Counted from the stretch's first letter, positions 45,976 to 55,349 are shown. The stretch is DNA of 64,000 bases from Bacteroidetes bacterium UBA2364 (GCA_002344075.1 DDTM01000103.1:21656-85655); one strand, 5' to 3'. Notes: generated by a model from the sequence alone, not told the origin. Numbers and translations are program-made.

Positions 45976-48513
45976 ATGAAAATAAGTCGTACATTTTTTT
46001 GGATGGGGTATCTTTTTTGCCTTATCTCTGGGTTACAAGCACAGTCTATCCCCTTTGTTTTAGATTATCGGCCTTCTGGCATTACCGGATTTGATCCTAA
46101 AATCCCGACTCCTGAGTCTATTTTGGGATATAAAGTCGGTGCCAAGCACAGCCGGACGGATGAAGTGGTGCGGTATGCCGAGGCCATCGCAATGGCCAGC
46201 AATCGGGTGACGCTCCGAACTTATGGATATACCTATGAGGGCCGCCCGTTAGTTGTGGCCACCATAAGCAGTCCGGCAAATCATGTACGTATAGAAGCAA
46301 TTCGACAAGAAAACCTGCGATTGGTTCATGAACCTGAACGCATCACCGATGCTGCCTTGAAGCAGATGCCGGCAGTCTGGTATGCAGGGTACTCAGTACA
46401 TGGAAACGAAGCCAGTGGGACTGATGCCTCTTTGTTGTTTCTGTATTATTTGGCTGCTGGTCAAGGTCCAGAGCTGGAGGCGATATTGGATAAGACCGTC
46501 ATTTTGTTGGATCCTTGTATGAACCCGGACGGTAGGGCACGATTTGTGGATCATGTAAACCGGATGCGTGGCGCCGTGCCAAACAGCGACCCCCGCGATG
46601 CCGAGCACATCGAGCCGTGGCCGGGTGGTAGAACCAACAAATATTGGTTCGACCTGAACCGAGACTGGGTGCTGACAGTGCATCCCGAATCCAAAGGAAG
46701 GATTGAAACCTTCTATCAGTGGCGTCCGCAATTACTGACGGATCATCACGAAATGGGGAGCGAGTCCACATTTTTCTTTCAACCGGGTATTCCGGCCAGC
46801 ACAAATCCACTTACACCAGCAGGGAATGTCACATTGACCGAAAAATTGGCCGAATTTCATGCCCGTTTTTTGGACCAAATTGGTTCTCTATATTTTACCA
46901 GGGAGAATTTTGACGATTATTATTATGGTAAAGGTTCTACCTTTCCAGATATCAACGGAGCAGTGGGCATCTTGTTCGAGCAGGCATCAAGCCGGGCATT
47001 ATCACGGGAGACGGCTTCTGGAGAATTGCATTATGCGCAAACCGTGCTGAATCAGTTTGTTGCATCTTTGTCTTCAATGACGGGACTTAGCGCTATGCGC
47101 GAGGACTTTTTACGTCATATGCGTGGATTTTATCGGGAAGCAAAAGAGGTAGGAAAAAACAATTCGGTAAAGGCGTATGTCTTGGATGATAGCCGTTATC
47201 CCAGCCGAACAATGGAGTTGGTAAACATGTTGCTACGCCATCAGGTGGTCATTCATCGGCTGAAGGGAAGTGTGGGTGACATCAAAAGTGGCTACGTGAT
47301 TCCCATGGAGCAAACCCAAGCTCGCTTATTGAAAGGCATCATGGAAAAGACCACCCAATTTCGGGATTCCCTGTTTTATGATATTTCTACTTGGACGATG
47401 CCATTGGCTTTTGCGGTCCCATATCAGGAATTAACCTCTGGCGTAGCTTCGTTATTGGGTGATCGGATACAAGAACCTCTCCGAAAAACGGGGCAGATAT
47501 GGGGACGTTTAGCCAATGCGTATGCTTATTTGCTTCCTTGGGGAGATTACCATACGCCGAGGGCCTTGTACCAATTGCAACAAGCAGGCATACAGACACG
47601 GATGAGCAAAATGCCGTTTACCTTGGAGGTTAATGGAAAAAAGCAAGCCTTTGAACGCGGAACCATTGTGATTCCAGTAATGGGCAATCAAGGCGGCCTA
47701 CTTATGGGTAAATTGAGATCTATTGCCGAAGCCGAGGGCGTAAATTTTTATGTCGCCGAGACAGGATATACGCCAGATGGTCCGGATTTGGGAAGTGGGA
47801 ATATGCCAGTCTTGTCTAAACCAACCATAGGTCTTTTTATAGGCAGCGGAATCAATAGCAACAATGCAGGAGAGGTATGGCACTTAATCACGGAACGTAT
47901 GAAAATGCCTGTTTCGTTGCTGGAAACCAACGACCTGAATCGGTTGGATTTAAACCCATATAATGTACTCATTCTTTCGGAGGGAACATACCCAAATGGT
48001 GCAGCCGAAAAGTTAAAAACCTGGCTCGCAGAAGGGAATACCCTCATTGCCCTTCAAGGTGCGGCACAATGGGCCATCCGGAGTAACTTAACCGACGAAA
48101 AAATAAAAGAACCTAAGCCCTTAGATTTGCGGAATGTGCCCTTTGAAAACTTGTCGCGTACTCGTGGGGCACAAAACATTGCAGGGGCTATTTTTGAAGC
48201 AAAACTCGATCTGACGCACCCGTTAGCCTTTGGTCAGAACGAGAAAATGGCTTTTTTCAAGTCTTCAGAAACCTTGTATCAGATATCTGCTGTCCCAGGT
48301 GCAACCGTTGCCCGATATACCGATCAGCCCTATATCAGTGGATATGTCTCCGATGAAATGTTGCAGGAGATAAAAGGAACGGCTGCGTTGATTTCTAGAA
48401 AAAGCGGAAGGGGGAATGTGATACTTTTTGCCGATAATCCAAATTTTAGGGCATTTTGGTATGGAACGAATGGCCTGATGCTTAATGCCATATTTTTAGG
48501 TAGAATATATTGA
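45976..48513 (+). CDS. exported M14-family zinc carboxypeptidase
   Basis: This 845-residue protein has a signal peptide (FFWMGYLFCLISGLQAQ). The M14 domain shows the zinc ligands His142 and Glu145 in VHGNEASG and a third histidine in TDHHEMG (257/258). A possible catalytic Glu lies in GILFEQAS, and CMNPDGR and FDLNRDW are typical M14 sequence. A long C-terminal region (about 400-845) contains a glutamine-amidotransferase-like fold signature (LNPYNVLILSEGTYP), as in other large M14 peptidases of this group. It should remove C-terminal residues from peptides outside the cytoplasm. It is followed by the deiodinase-like gene after 17 bp. Confidence 0.9.
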   Translation: MKISRTFFWMGYLFCLISGLQAQSIPFVLDYRPSGITGFDPKIPTPESILGYKVGAKHSRTDEVVRYAEAIAMASNRVTLRTYGYTYEGRPLVVATISSPANHVRIEAIRQENLRLVHEPERITDAALKQMPAVWYAGYSVHGNEASGTDASLLFLYYLAAGQGPELEAILDKTVILLDPCMNPDGRARFVDHVNRMRGAVPNSDPRDAEHIEPWPGGRTNKYWFDLNRDWVLTVHPESKGRIETFYQWRPQLLTDHHEMGSESTFFFQPGIPASTNPLTPAGNVTLTEKLAEFHARFLDQIGSLYFTRENFDDYYYGKGSTFPDINGAVGILFEQASSRALSRETASGELHYAQTVLNQFVASLSSMTGLSAMREDFLRHMRGFYREAKEVGKNNSVKAYVLDDSRYPSRTMELVNMLLRHQVVIHRLKGSVGDIKSGYVIPMEQTQARLLKGIMEKTTQFRDSLFYDISTWTMPLAFAVPYQELTSGVASLLGDRIQEPLRKTGQIWGRLANAYAYLLPWGDYHTPRALYQLQQAGIQTRMSKMPFTLEVNGKKQAFERGTIVIPVMGNQGGLLMGKLRSIAEAEGVNFYVAETGYTPDGPDLGSGNMPVLSKPTIGLFIGSGINSNNAGEVWHLITERMKMPVSLLETNDLNRLDLNPYNVLILSEGTYPNGAAEKLKTWLAEGNTLIALQGAAQWAIRSNLTDEKIKEPKPLDLRNVPFENLSRTRGAQNIAGAIFEAKLDLTHPLAFGQNEKMAFFKSSETLYQISAVPGATVARYTDQPYISGYVSDEMLQEIKGTAALISRKSGRGNVILFADNPNFRAFWYGTNGLMLNAIFLGRIY

Positions 48514-48530
48514 ACCGACGAGGCCGGATA

Positions 48531-49208
48531 ATGGAAAACCCTCCTGCATACCCCCATGTTCCGCTGGCGTTTGAGCGTCTGCCAGAGGCCGAGATGACAA
48601 GACGCGCATTGGATTTTTTTCAATGGATGAACAAACGCCGGTCGGTACGCTTTTTCTCGGATGCCTCCGTACCGCGTGTCTGTATTGAACAGGCCATCCA
48701 GACAGCGGGAACTGCGCCAAGTGGCGCCCATCGGCAGCCATGGAAATTTGTGGCCATTTCAAATGCTTCGCTCAAGCATCAACTTCGCATGGCAGTCGAG
48801 GCCGAGGAACGTCGGTCATACGAATCGCGTATGCCTCAAGAGTGGTTGAAGGCTTTGGCTCCTATTGGCACCAATTGGGAAAAACCCTTTCTGGAGCAAG
48901 CGCCTTGGTTGGTCGTTTGCTTCGAGGAAATACATGGCGTAACACCTGACGGTGGAAAACAAAAAAATTACTATGTCCAGGAGAGTTGCGGAATTGCCTG
49001 TGGTCTATTCATTGCTGCGATTCATAACATGGGGTTGGCAACCCTAACCCATACCCCCAGTCCTATGGGTTTTTTGAGCACCTTGCTAAGAAGACCTGCA
49101 AACGAACGCCCCTTTATGTTGTTTCCGGTAGGGTATCCGTCTCTGGATGTCAACGTCCCAGATTTTACTCGAAAACCGCTCTCTGAACTATCTATTTGGT
49201 ACGAATAA
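48531..49208 (+). CDS. iodotyrosine deiodinase-like flavoprotein (nitroreductase family)
   Basis: This 225-residue FMN protein has RRSVRFFSDASVP (37-49) and TAGTAPSGAHRQPWKFV (58-74), the FMN-binding pattern of the IYD branch of nitroreductases. The lid residues that bind the amino-acid end of iodotyrosine in human IYD (Glu157, Tyr161, Lys182) all have counterparts at Glu93, Tyr97 and Lys118, with the same spacing of 4 and 21. The rest also matches, ending VPDFTRKPLSELS. The enzyme should reductively dehalogenate halotyrosines; bacterial members are known, but their natural role is unclear. The ATG at 48531 is taken over a TTG at 48510 that would overlap the upstream gene. Confidence 0.88.
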   Translation: MENPPAYPHVPLAFERLPEAEMTRRALDFFQWMNKRRSVRFFSDASVPRVCIEQAIQTAGTAPSGAHRQPWKFVAISNASLKHQLRMAVEAEERRSYESRMPQEWLKALAPIGTNWEKPFLEQAPWLVVCFEEIHGVTPDGGKQKNYYVQESCGIACGLFIAAIHNMGLATLTHTPSPMGFLSTLLRRPANERPFMLFPVGYPSLDVNVPDFTRKPLSELSIWYE

Positions 49209-49240
49209 CAACCTATTTACCCTCTAAATCCTTGATTATC

Positions 49241-49810
49241 ATGTTTAAAAAAACTGCTCTACTTTTCTTAGTGGCTTTCTGGACCATGGCCTTTGTGTCG
49301 GCGCAAGATGCACCCATTAGCGTAAAAAAAGGCGCTAAATATACCTATGATGTCAATTTTGGTGGGACAAAATATCAGTTCATTATGGAGATTACCGGGG
49401 CCGATAAATCGGTGGAATACAAGTGGAATATGACATTAGGCCCACAATATAAAGGGCATGTGTCGCTTAGAATACCTGCGATGAATAAGGCGATGGCTTT
49501 AGATAATTTTTATAATCCGGGTAATAAGAAACTAGAAGATTTTACCGCCGGATTTATTTCTCGCGAAGCATATGAGTTGTTCACAAAGGGGAAAACGATT
49601 CAATTTAATGCGGGATCGGGTAAAAAAAAGTTTACAGCCCAGCCAACAACCGAAGTTACCACATTTAAAATGGGAGACAAAGTATTAGATGCCCTTTATG
49701 TGGTCAGCGAGGATGGAAAAGAAAAACTTTGGATTACCAAAAATGACCAGCATCCACTTATTCTTAAAATGGAAATTGGTTGGACAATTTCGCTCAGTAA
49801 AATTGAGTAA
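49241..49810 (+). CDS. small exported protein of unknown function
   Basis: This 189-residue protein has a signal peptide (LLFLVAFWTMAFVSAQ). The mature part is beta-rich (YTYDVNFGGTKYQFIMEITG and YKWNMTL near the start, a C-terminal LWITKNDQHPLILKMEIGW). This recalls small periplasmic lipocalin- or DUF-type proteins in which the last part reads 'YVVSEDGKEKLWI...'. I could not name the family. The start at 49241 gives a proper signal; a longer frame from 49196 overlaps the previous gene. It may be co-transcribed with the deiodinase-like gene 32 bp upstream. Confidence 0.65.
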   Translation: MFKKTALLFLVAFWTMAFVSAQDAPISVKKGAKYTYDVNFGGTKYQFIMEITGADKSVEYKWNMTLGPQYKGHVSLRIPAMNKAMALDNFYNPGNKKLEDFTAGFISREAYELFTKGKTIQFNAGSGKKKFTAQPTTEVTTFKMGDKVLDALYVVSEDGKEKLWITKNDQHPLILKMEIGWTISLSKIE

Positions 49811-50118
49811 ATTGGGAATATCCTCCAATATTGGGCAGATGCAAATAAACTAAAAGACACATTTGTAATGGGTGTATTTCCAAAATGCCAATAGATATAC
49901 CACACACTTAGATTAGGTGACATCTTTGTCTATCGTTGAGTAAGTTGTGACATGAACCAGATGGCCCTTACGGCAGCATAAATACGTTAAAAAATCCCGT
50001 AGAGGCGACACCATAGGAGAACCCATCTCATTGGCATAAAGGTGAAATAGGTGTTTACGAGGTACTTTGGGAAGTTTTTAAATGCACCCAGAAAAGGCTT
50101 TATTTCTTGAAGAAATAA
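49811..50118. other. intergenic, no gene seen
   Basis: This roughly 300-bp stretch contains no protein-like frame. A segment near 50000-50010, TCCCGTAGAGGCGACA, resembles a degenerate copy of intergenic repeats I associate with Bacteroidota, but only one copy lies in the window. No RNA gene or promoter could be placed. Confidence 0.4.
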
Positions 50119-50150
50119 AAAACACCCTATTTTACGAAATAGGGTGTTTT
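50119..50150 (-). terminator. strong terminator of the EF-G2-like gene
   Basis: AAAACACCCTATTT (50119-50132) and AAATAGGGTGTTTT (50137-50150) form a perfect 14-pair stem with a TACG loop. On the minus strand a T-rich run follows (complement of AGAAATAAAA). It lies 26 bp after the stop. Confidence 0.85.
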
Positions 50151-50175
50151 ACAAACTGTATTGAGCACAAGTTTA

Positions 50176-52302
50176 TTATTCTTCATCCTTGATCTTTTCA
50201 GCCGAGGCAATGACTTTTTCCTGTTCATTACGTGGCATATTTTCATAAGAATGGAATTGCTCCTTATGAATGCCTCGTCCTTGTGTAATGGAGCGCAAAT
50301 CCGTAGAATAATGATAGAGTTCGGATTGAGGGATCAGGGCAGTAATGGCTTGTAGTGCCCCAACTGATTCCATGCCCAGAATACGTGCCCGGCGAGTATT
50401 GAGATCTCCCATCACATCCCCCATGAAAAGATCCGGAATGGTCACAGTTACCTCGTGAATAGGCTCCAGAAGTACAGGTTTTGCCGCATTGAAAGCCTGA
50501 ATAAAGCACATCTTGGCCGCTGTCTTAAAGGCATTTTCGTTCGAGTCCACGGCGTGCATACCACCATAATGGATCACGACCCTTACATCACCCACCGGAT
50601 ATCCGGCGAGCGGGCCAGTTTGGAGGCGTTCGCTCACGCCCTTTTGGATGGCGCCAAAGAAGCGACGCATGTCTATCACCCCGCCCACAATTGCATCTAT
50701 AAATTCAATTTTAGAGCCCCACGCAGTTTCGATCACCGCCACATTTCGGGGCTGGATGTCTGCTGGTGGGATAAATTCGCCCATTAGCGGCTCTACAAGC
50801 ATCGAAATATCTGCAAATTGGCCTGCCCCTCCTGTTTGTTTTTTATGGCGGTACTGGGCCCTTGCTTGAACGGTCACGGTTTCGCGGTATCCTACTTTGG
50901 GTTTCTTAAACTGAATGGCCACCTTAAACTGGTTTAATAAGCGTTCTTTGGCCACATCTAAGTGCATATTGCCTTGTCCGCCGAGTAAGGTTTGGCGGAG
51001 ATCGGCATCATGAATAACCACCAACGACGGGTCTTCTTCGTGCAGGCGGTGTATGCCTTGCGCCAACTTGTCTTCCTCGCCTTGTTTAAGGGTAACCACC
51101 GATTCCACAAAGCGCGGGTTGGGGAAGCTGATGGGTTGGATTTCGTAGTCAGTGCCTTTTGCTCTTAGGGTATTGTTGGTATGGGTATTTCTAAGCTTAA
51201 CCACGGCTCCAATATCCCCTGCCACGATCTTTTGTACGGTATCCCGTTGTTTGCCGTTCAAAGAATAAATTTGTCCTAACCGTTCAAGTTCACGGGTTTG
51301 GGCATTTTCGAGGTCCATTCCGGTTTCGATGGTACCATGATAGACGCGGAAGAAAGAGTATTCGCCCACATGCTCTTCTGCCATGGTACGGAAAATGAAA
51401 GCAACGGGTACTCCGTTGGATTCCGGCATAATGGGATTGCCGGAGGCCATTGGTGGAGGAGGCATTTCGGATGGGCGCGGACAGGTTTTGTCCACAAATT
51501 GCATAAAGCGCGTAATGCCAATGTTGTGTTTGCCGCTACAAACAAAAACGGGAAATAATTCACGTTTTAGCATAGATTTGTGCAACCCTTCGCGCATTTG
51601 GTCTTCAGTGAGCGTACCTTCTTCAAAATATAGCTCCATCAATCCTTCGTCATTCTCAGCAATACTCTCAATTAATTCATTGTGGAGCTTTTCCGCCCGT
51701 TCTTTGAACTTTTCTGGGATGTCCTGAACGACCATCTCCCGAGAACCAACGGGAAAAGTGATATACTTCATGAGCAGCACATCAATAATGGAGCGGGTTC
51801 CTTGTCCAGCCGCTACTTGAACCACTGCAGCCCCTCTTCCGAATCGCTCCTGAATTTCGGCAATACGGGCTTCAAAACTGGACTCCTCCTTGTCTAAGGC
51901 GTTAATCAAGAACATACTGGGCGTTTGGAAGTCTTTTGCAAATTGCCAAGCGGCTTCGGTCCCTACTTGTACACCTGTGACCCCATCAATTACAAATACA
52001 GCAGTATCAACTACTTTAAGGGCGGCGATGACCTCGCCGGTAAAATCCAAATAACCAGGTGTATCAAAAATATTGATCTTGTGCTCTTGCCATTCCGTAT
52101 GAAGGATGGAAGTAAAAATAGACATTTGGCGATCTTGTTCGCTTTTGTGATAATCGCTCACGGTATTGCCCTCTTCCACGGTTCCCATCCGGTTGATTAC
52201 CCCTGCATTAAAAAGCATGGCCTCTGCAATGGTGGTTTTGCCACTTCCCGAGTGCCCAACCAAGGCAATATTCCGTGTATGATCTGCATCATAGACTTTC
52301 AT
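50176..52302 (-). CDS. EF-G2-type elongation factor G paralogue
   Basis: This 708-residue translational GTPase has the five-domain EF-G layout. G1 is GHSGSGKT (16-23). G3 is DTPGYLDF with Tyr84 in place of the histidine that triggers GTP hydrolysis in EF-G. G4 is NALD (134-137) instead of NKxD. These changes mark the EF-G2/FusA2 branch; in Bacteroides an EF-G2 has been reported to move ribosomes without GTP hydrolysis, so reduced or no GTPase activity is expected here. The C-terminal domains IV-V (RETVTVQARAQYRHKKQTGG, MGDVMGDLNTRRARI) are intact. AAAGGAG precedes the ATG by about 8 bases. It is divergent from tsaB. A separate canonical fusA should exist elsewhere. Confidence 0.88.
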   Translation of the reverse strand: MKVYDADHTRNIALVGHSGSGKTTIAEAMLFNAGVINRMGTVEEGNTVSDYHKSEQDRQMSIFTSILHTEWQEHKINIFDTPGYLDFTGEVIAALKVVDTAVFVIDGVTGVQVGTEAAWQFAKDFQTPSMFLINALDKEESSFEARIAEIQERFGRGAAVVQVAAGQGTRSIIDVLLMKYITFPVGSREMVVQDIPEKFKERAEKLHNELIESIAENDEGLMELYFEEGTLTEDQMREGLHKSMLKRELFPVFVCSGKHNIGITRFMQFVDKTCPRPSEMPPPPMASGNPIMPESNGVPVAFIFRTMAEEHVGEYSFFRVYHGTIETGMDLENAQTRELERLGQIYSLNGKQRDTVQKIVAGDIGAVVKLRNTHTNNTLRAKGTDYEIQPISFPNPRFVESVVTLKQGEEDKLAQGIHRLHEEDPSLVVIHDADLRQTLLGGQGNMHLDVAKERLLNQFKVAIQFKKPKVGYRETVTVQARAQYRHKKQTGGAGQFADISMLVEPLMGEFIPPADIQPRNVAVIETAWGSKIEFIDAIVGGVIDMRRFFGAIQKGVSERLQTGPLAGYPVGDVRVVIHYGGMHAVDSNENAFKTAAKMCFIQAFNAAKPVLLEPIHEVTVTIPDLFMGDVMGDLNTRRARILGMESVGALQAITALIPQSELYHYSTDLRSITQGRGIHKEQFHSYENMPRNEQEKVIASAEKIKDEE

Positions 52303-52480
52303 AAGATCGTTTCTCCTTTACTGGGTGAAATGAATTGAAAACGCTATCAATCATCTAATTCATGAAGCACCTGCAAGATACAACCCCCTATCAAAATATC
52401 AAGTCCCAGTTTAAAACTTACGCCAAGACCCGATAGATTTTTGGTTTATTACGTATCTTTCATGGAATCTCTTAGAAGTC

Positions 52481-53221
52481 ATGCCCACAATTTTAGCCAT
52501 CGAAACGGCAACAACCCTTTGTAGTGTTGCTTTGGTTGCAGAACAGCACGTATTGGCAGAGCTAACGCTGAACCAACCGCGTAGCCATGCCACCCATTTG
52601 CCAGATATGATTCAGCAGGTGGTACACTTCTCCGGTCTTGAGTGGAAAGACTTAGAAGGCATTGCTGTTTCCATGGGGCCAGGCTCCTATACCGGGCTTC
52701 GAATTGGGGTCTCGGCTGCCAAAGCAGTTGCTTTTGCCCATGAGAAGCCGCTGGTGGGTGTTAATACCTTGCGGGGCTTGGCCCAGTTGGTGCATCCATT
52801 TATGGCTGAGGGCGATACGGTGTGTTCTTTCTTAGATGCACGCCGCGACGAGGTCTATGCCGCCGCTTTCATGAAGAAGGACAATCTTTTGGAGTGGGAA
52901 AAGGAGACTACCGCTTTGGTGACCGCCGAGCTGAAAGACTGGTTCACACCAGAAAGGCATGCACCAAAGAACTCGGTCTGGCTCGTTGGGGATGGTGCAA
53001 GAAAGTGTTTAGAACCCTTGCAGGTGGCTGGTTGGGAAGGGCATCTTACCTTGTTACCCGAATCAGCCTTCTTCCCAACCGCACGGGCCATTGCCCAATG
53101 TGTAACTGTTCTGACCCCAGAAGATGTTCAAAATGTAAGGGATCTGGAACCTTTTTACTACAAAGCCTTTGTTGCCGCCAAGCCCTCTCGCACCATTCGC
53201 GAGCGAACACCACAAAACTGA
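52481..53221 (+). CDS. tsaB: tRNA N6-threonylcarbamoyladenosine biosynthesis protein TsaB
   Basis: This 246-residue protein is a partner of TsaD in the complex that adds threonylcarbamoyl to A37 of ANN-reading tRNAs. It is a cytosolic ASKHA-fold protein. Diagnostic segments are ILAIETATTLCSVAL at the N-terminus, the conserved MGPGSYTGLRIGVSAAK (66-82) and DARRDEVYAA (118-127). The length is typical. It lies 32 bp before accD on the same strand, so the two are probably co-transcribed; the divergent neighbour is the EF-G2-type gene, another translation factor. Confidence 0.93.
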   Translation: MPTILAIETATTLCSVALVAEQHVLAELTLNQPRSHATHLPDMIQQVVHFSGLEWKDLEGIAVSMGPGSYTGLRIGVSAAKAVAFAHEKPLVGVNTLRGLAQLVHPFMAEGDTVCSFLDARRDEVYAAAFMKKDNLLEWEKETTALVTAELKDWFTPERHAPKNSVWLVGDGARKCLEPLQVAGWEGHLTLLPESAFFPTARAIAQCVTVLTPEDVQNVRDLEPFYYKAFVAAKPSRTIRERTPQN

Positions 53222-53253
53222 TCAACCTACAACCTCATAACCAAAACACACTC

Positions 53254-54111
53254 ATGGCCACTTGGTTTAGCCGGAAATCAACAGGCATCAGCCCCGCAAG
53301 CACCAAAACCATTGACGCTCCAGAAGGATATTGGAAGAACTGTCCTTCTTGTAATGAAGTATTGAGCCAGCGACAACTCACCAACGAATGGCATGTTTGC
53401 CCTAAATGTGGTTTTCACATGGGCTTGGATAGCGAAGGGTATTTTCAGATGTTGTTTGATGATGGAGTTTTTGACGTTTTTGATACCCATCTGAGTGCAT
53501 TGGATGTTCTCGAATTTGTAGATCGGCAACCCTACCATAAACGGATTGTAGCCGCGAAAGCGAAAACTAATCTGACAGATGCCGCCCGCGGCGCTTTTGG
53601 AACCATTGGAGGAATACCCGTATCAGTAGGCTGTATGGATTTTTCCTTCATTGGAGGTTCTATGGGATCTGTAGTCGGAGAAGTCCTGACACGTGCTATA
53701 CGTCGCGGTGTAGAACGAAAGTGTCCAGTGATCATTATTTCGCGTTCAGGGGGGGCAAGGATGCAAGAGGCCTCGTTGAGCCTCATGCAATTGGCTAAAA
53801 CCAGTGCCAACTTGGCGGTACTGGCCGAGCATAAATTGCCTTATATTTCGGTTATTGCGGATCCAACCACAGGAGGCGTTTCTGCTTCGTTTGCCATGCT
53901 GGGCGATGTGAATATCGCAGAGCCAGGCGCCTTAATCGGGTTTGCCGGCCCCCGTGTGATCCGCGAGACCATTGGTCAAGATTTGCCAGAAGGTTTTCAG
54001 CGCTCGGAGTTTTTGTTGGAAAAAGGTTTTTTGGATGATGTGGTGGACCGTCGTAACCTGAAGTCGTACTTGGCAAATCTTTTTAAGTTGATAATGGAAC
54101 CTGCTGTATAA
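53254..54111 (+). CDS. accD: acetyl-CoA carboxylase carboxyltransferase subunit beta
   Basis: This 285-residue protein works with AccA to carboxylate acetyl-CoA to malonyl-CoA, the first step of fatty acid synthesis. An N-terminal C4 zinc ribbon (Cys30, Cys33, Cys49, Cys52) precedes the crotonase-like core with SRSGGARMQEA and DPTTGGVSASFA, the acyl-CoA/carboxybiotin binding motifs. A longer reading frame begins in another gene's frame at 52822, but the ATG at 53254 is the start used by the family. The gene order tsaB-accD suggests co-transcription. Length and motifs are normal. Confidence 0.96.
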   Translation: MATWFSRKSTGISPASTKTIDAPEGYWKNCPSCNEVLSQRQLTNEWHVCPKCGFHMGLDSEGYFQMLFDDGVFDVFDTHLSALDVLEFVDRQPYHKRIVAAKAKTNLTDAARGAFGTIGGIPVSVGCMDFSFIGGSMGSVVGEVLTRAIRRGVERKCPVIIISRSGGARMQEASLSLMQLAKTSANLAVLAEHKLPYISVIADPTTGGVSASFAMLGDVNIAEPGALIGFAGPRVIRETIGQDLPEGFQRSEFLLEKGFLDDVVDRRNLKSYLANLFKLIMEPAV

Positions 54112-54288
54112 AATCAAGACCGACTCAAAGCTAAAGGTATGTGATTAAGGTTTACATAGTAAATACAGAAAATATATGCCAAGTAAATAAATTAGGTCCG
54201 TATAAACTTTGTTTGCTATTTTCACAACCAAATACTTTAGAAAGTAAAAATGCCAAGCAGGCAATATCATCAAATAAACACAAAAAAA

Positions 54289-54714
54289 ATGAACAAAATC
54301 ATCATAGGATTCTTCGCCTTATCAATAAGTGTGATTGGTGTCTTTGCACAACATGATATTGGTCCTCGGTTGGTTATGGACGTTGATTATATTGATTATG
54401 GTAAGGTAAGACAAGGTTCAAACCCCTATCGAACATTTACAATTAAGAACATAGGTGTCCAACCTTTGTTAATCAAGTCTATACGGTCAAGTTGTGGATG
54501 TTTGGTTGGCACGGGGCCTACAGAACCGATACTGCCTGGGATGTCCGCGGAGTTTAAGGTACGGTACGATACCCAACGGGTAGGGCCTTTCACCAAGGTG
54601 ATTACCCTTACAACCAATGAGAAAATAGAGCTGCATACATTAGATGTGAAAGGGAATGTAATACCTCTTCCATCTGGAAATACGACGCCTGTACTCATTA
54701 GGCCGAATAATTAA
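54289..54714 (+). CDS. DUF1573-type exported protein
   Basis: This 141-residue protein has a signal peptide (IIGFFALSISVIGVFAQ). The mature part follows the DUF1573 pattern: DYIDYGKVRQGSNPYRTFTI, NIGVQPLLIKSIRSSCGC and a C-terminal immunoglobulin-like strand set (VITLTTNEKIELHTLDVKG). These are small periplasmic Ig-fold proteins of unknown function in Bacteroidota. The start at 54289 is chosen because it gives the signal sequence; a longer frame from 54250 is less likely. The DNA here looks more A/T-rich than the flanking genes. Confidence 0.8.
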   Translation: MNKIIIGFFALSISVIGVFAQHDIGPRLVMDVDYIDYGKVRQGSNPYRTFTIKNIGVQPLLIKSIRSSCGCLVGTGPTEPILPGMSAEFKVRYDTQRVGPFTKVITLTTNEKIELHTLDVKGNVIPLPSGNTTPVLIRPNN

Positions 54715-54749
54715 GCTTTATAAATAAAGGAGCTTATAGGGTTGACCGT

Positions 54750-55286
54750 ATGATTTCATTTTTTATAAAAAACATACACCAGCAATGGCCACGGTTTCTT
54801 TTCGCATTCCTTATTGCTCCGGTTATGGTTCATGCCCAGTCCCCAGATTTTCCGAATAAGTGGGTCGGGACATGGAAAGGTAAGATGTACATCTATGGAC
54901 ATGGGCAGTTAAGGGATTCTGTGCAGGTCGAGATGCACATTCGGCCTCTTATGGAACCCAATAGGTGGCAATGGAAAACCACGTACCTATCCACCCAAAA
55001 TCCGATCACAAAAGATTATATACTCAAAGTTGTAGAAGCTACGAAGGGGCATTTTCAGGTGGACGAAGGGGATGGCATTGTACTAGATGCATTTTTGTTT
55101 GGAGGAAAGTTATTCCACCTGTTTGAGGTCAAGGGCCTATACTTAACAGCGACATATGAAATGCGCGAAAATAGGTTGCTTTTTGAGATTACTTCTGGAA
55201 AACGTCTAAACACCACGGGCGGCGATGTCACAAACTACTCCGTTCAAAATCTCCAAAGAAGTATGCTCCAAAGACACAACGAGTAA
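54750..55286 (+). CDS. small exported protein of unknown function
   Basis: This 178-residue protein has a signal peptide (FLFAFLIAPVMVHAQ). The mature sequence begins FPNKWVGTWKGKMYIYG and later has LTATYEMRENRLLFEITSG, a pattern resembling lipocalin-like beta-barrels of exported Bacteroidota proteins. No catalytic motif is seen. It lies 35 bp after the DUF1573 gene, so the pair is likely co-transcribed, and it ends just before the terminator that serves the convergent tRNA-Leu gene. Confidence 0.6.
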   Translation: MISFFIKNIHQQWPRFLFAFLIAPVMVHAQSPDFPNKWVGTWKGKMYIYGHGQLRDSVQVEMHIRPLMEPNRWQWKTTYLSTQNPITKDYILKVVEATKGHFQVDEGDGIVLDAFLFGGKLFHLFEVKGLYLTATYEMRENRLLFEITSGKRLNTTGGDVTNYSVQNLQRSMLQRHNE

Positions 55287-55306
55287 TAAACGAAGTGGTG
55301 ATACCA

Positions 55307-55340
55307 TAAAAAAAGCGCGAACTTCTTATCATTCGCGCTT
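55307..55340 (-). terminator. terminator of tRNA-Leu
   Basis: AAGCGCGAA (55313-55321) and TTCGCGCTT (55332-55340) form a nine-pair stem. On the minus strand a run of seven or more T follows (complement of the A run at 55308-55314). It lies 9 bp past the tRNA end. Confidence 0.85.
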
Positions 55341-55349
55341 ACTGTTGTG

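Noticed and set aside
49990..50020. Degenerate intergenic repeat resembling TCCCGTAGGGGCGACA elements
   Set aside because: Only one imperfect copy in the window and the resemblance is from memory.
52822..53253. Upstream extension of the accD frame
   Set aside because: It lies inside tsaB in a different frame and lacks accD-like sequence; accD starts at 53254.
54712..54745. Short hairpin after the DUF1573 gene
   Set aside because: Only six pairs and no T-tract, so not a supported terminator.
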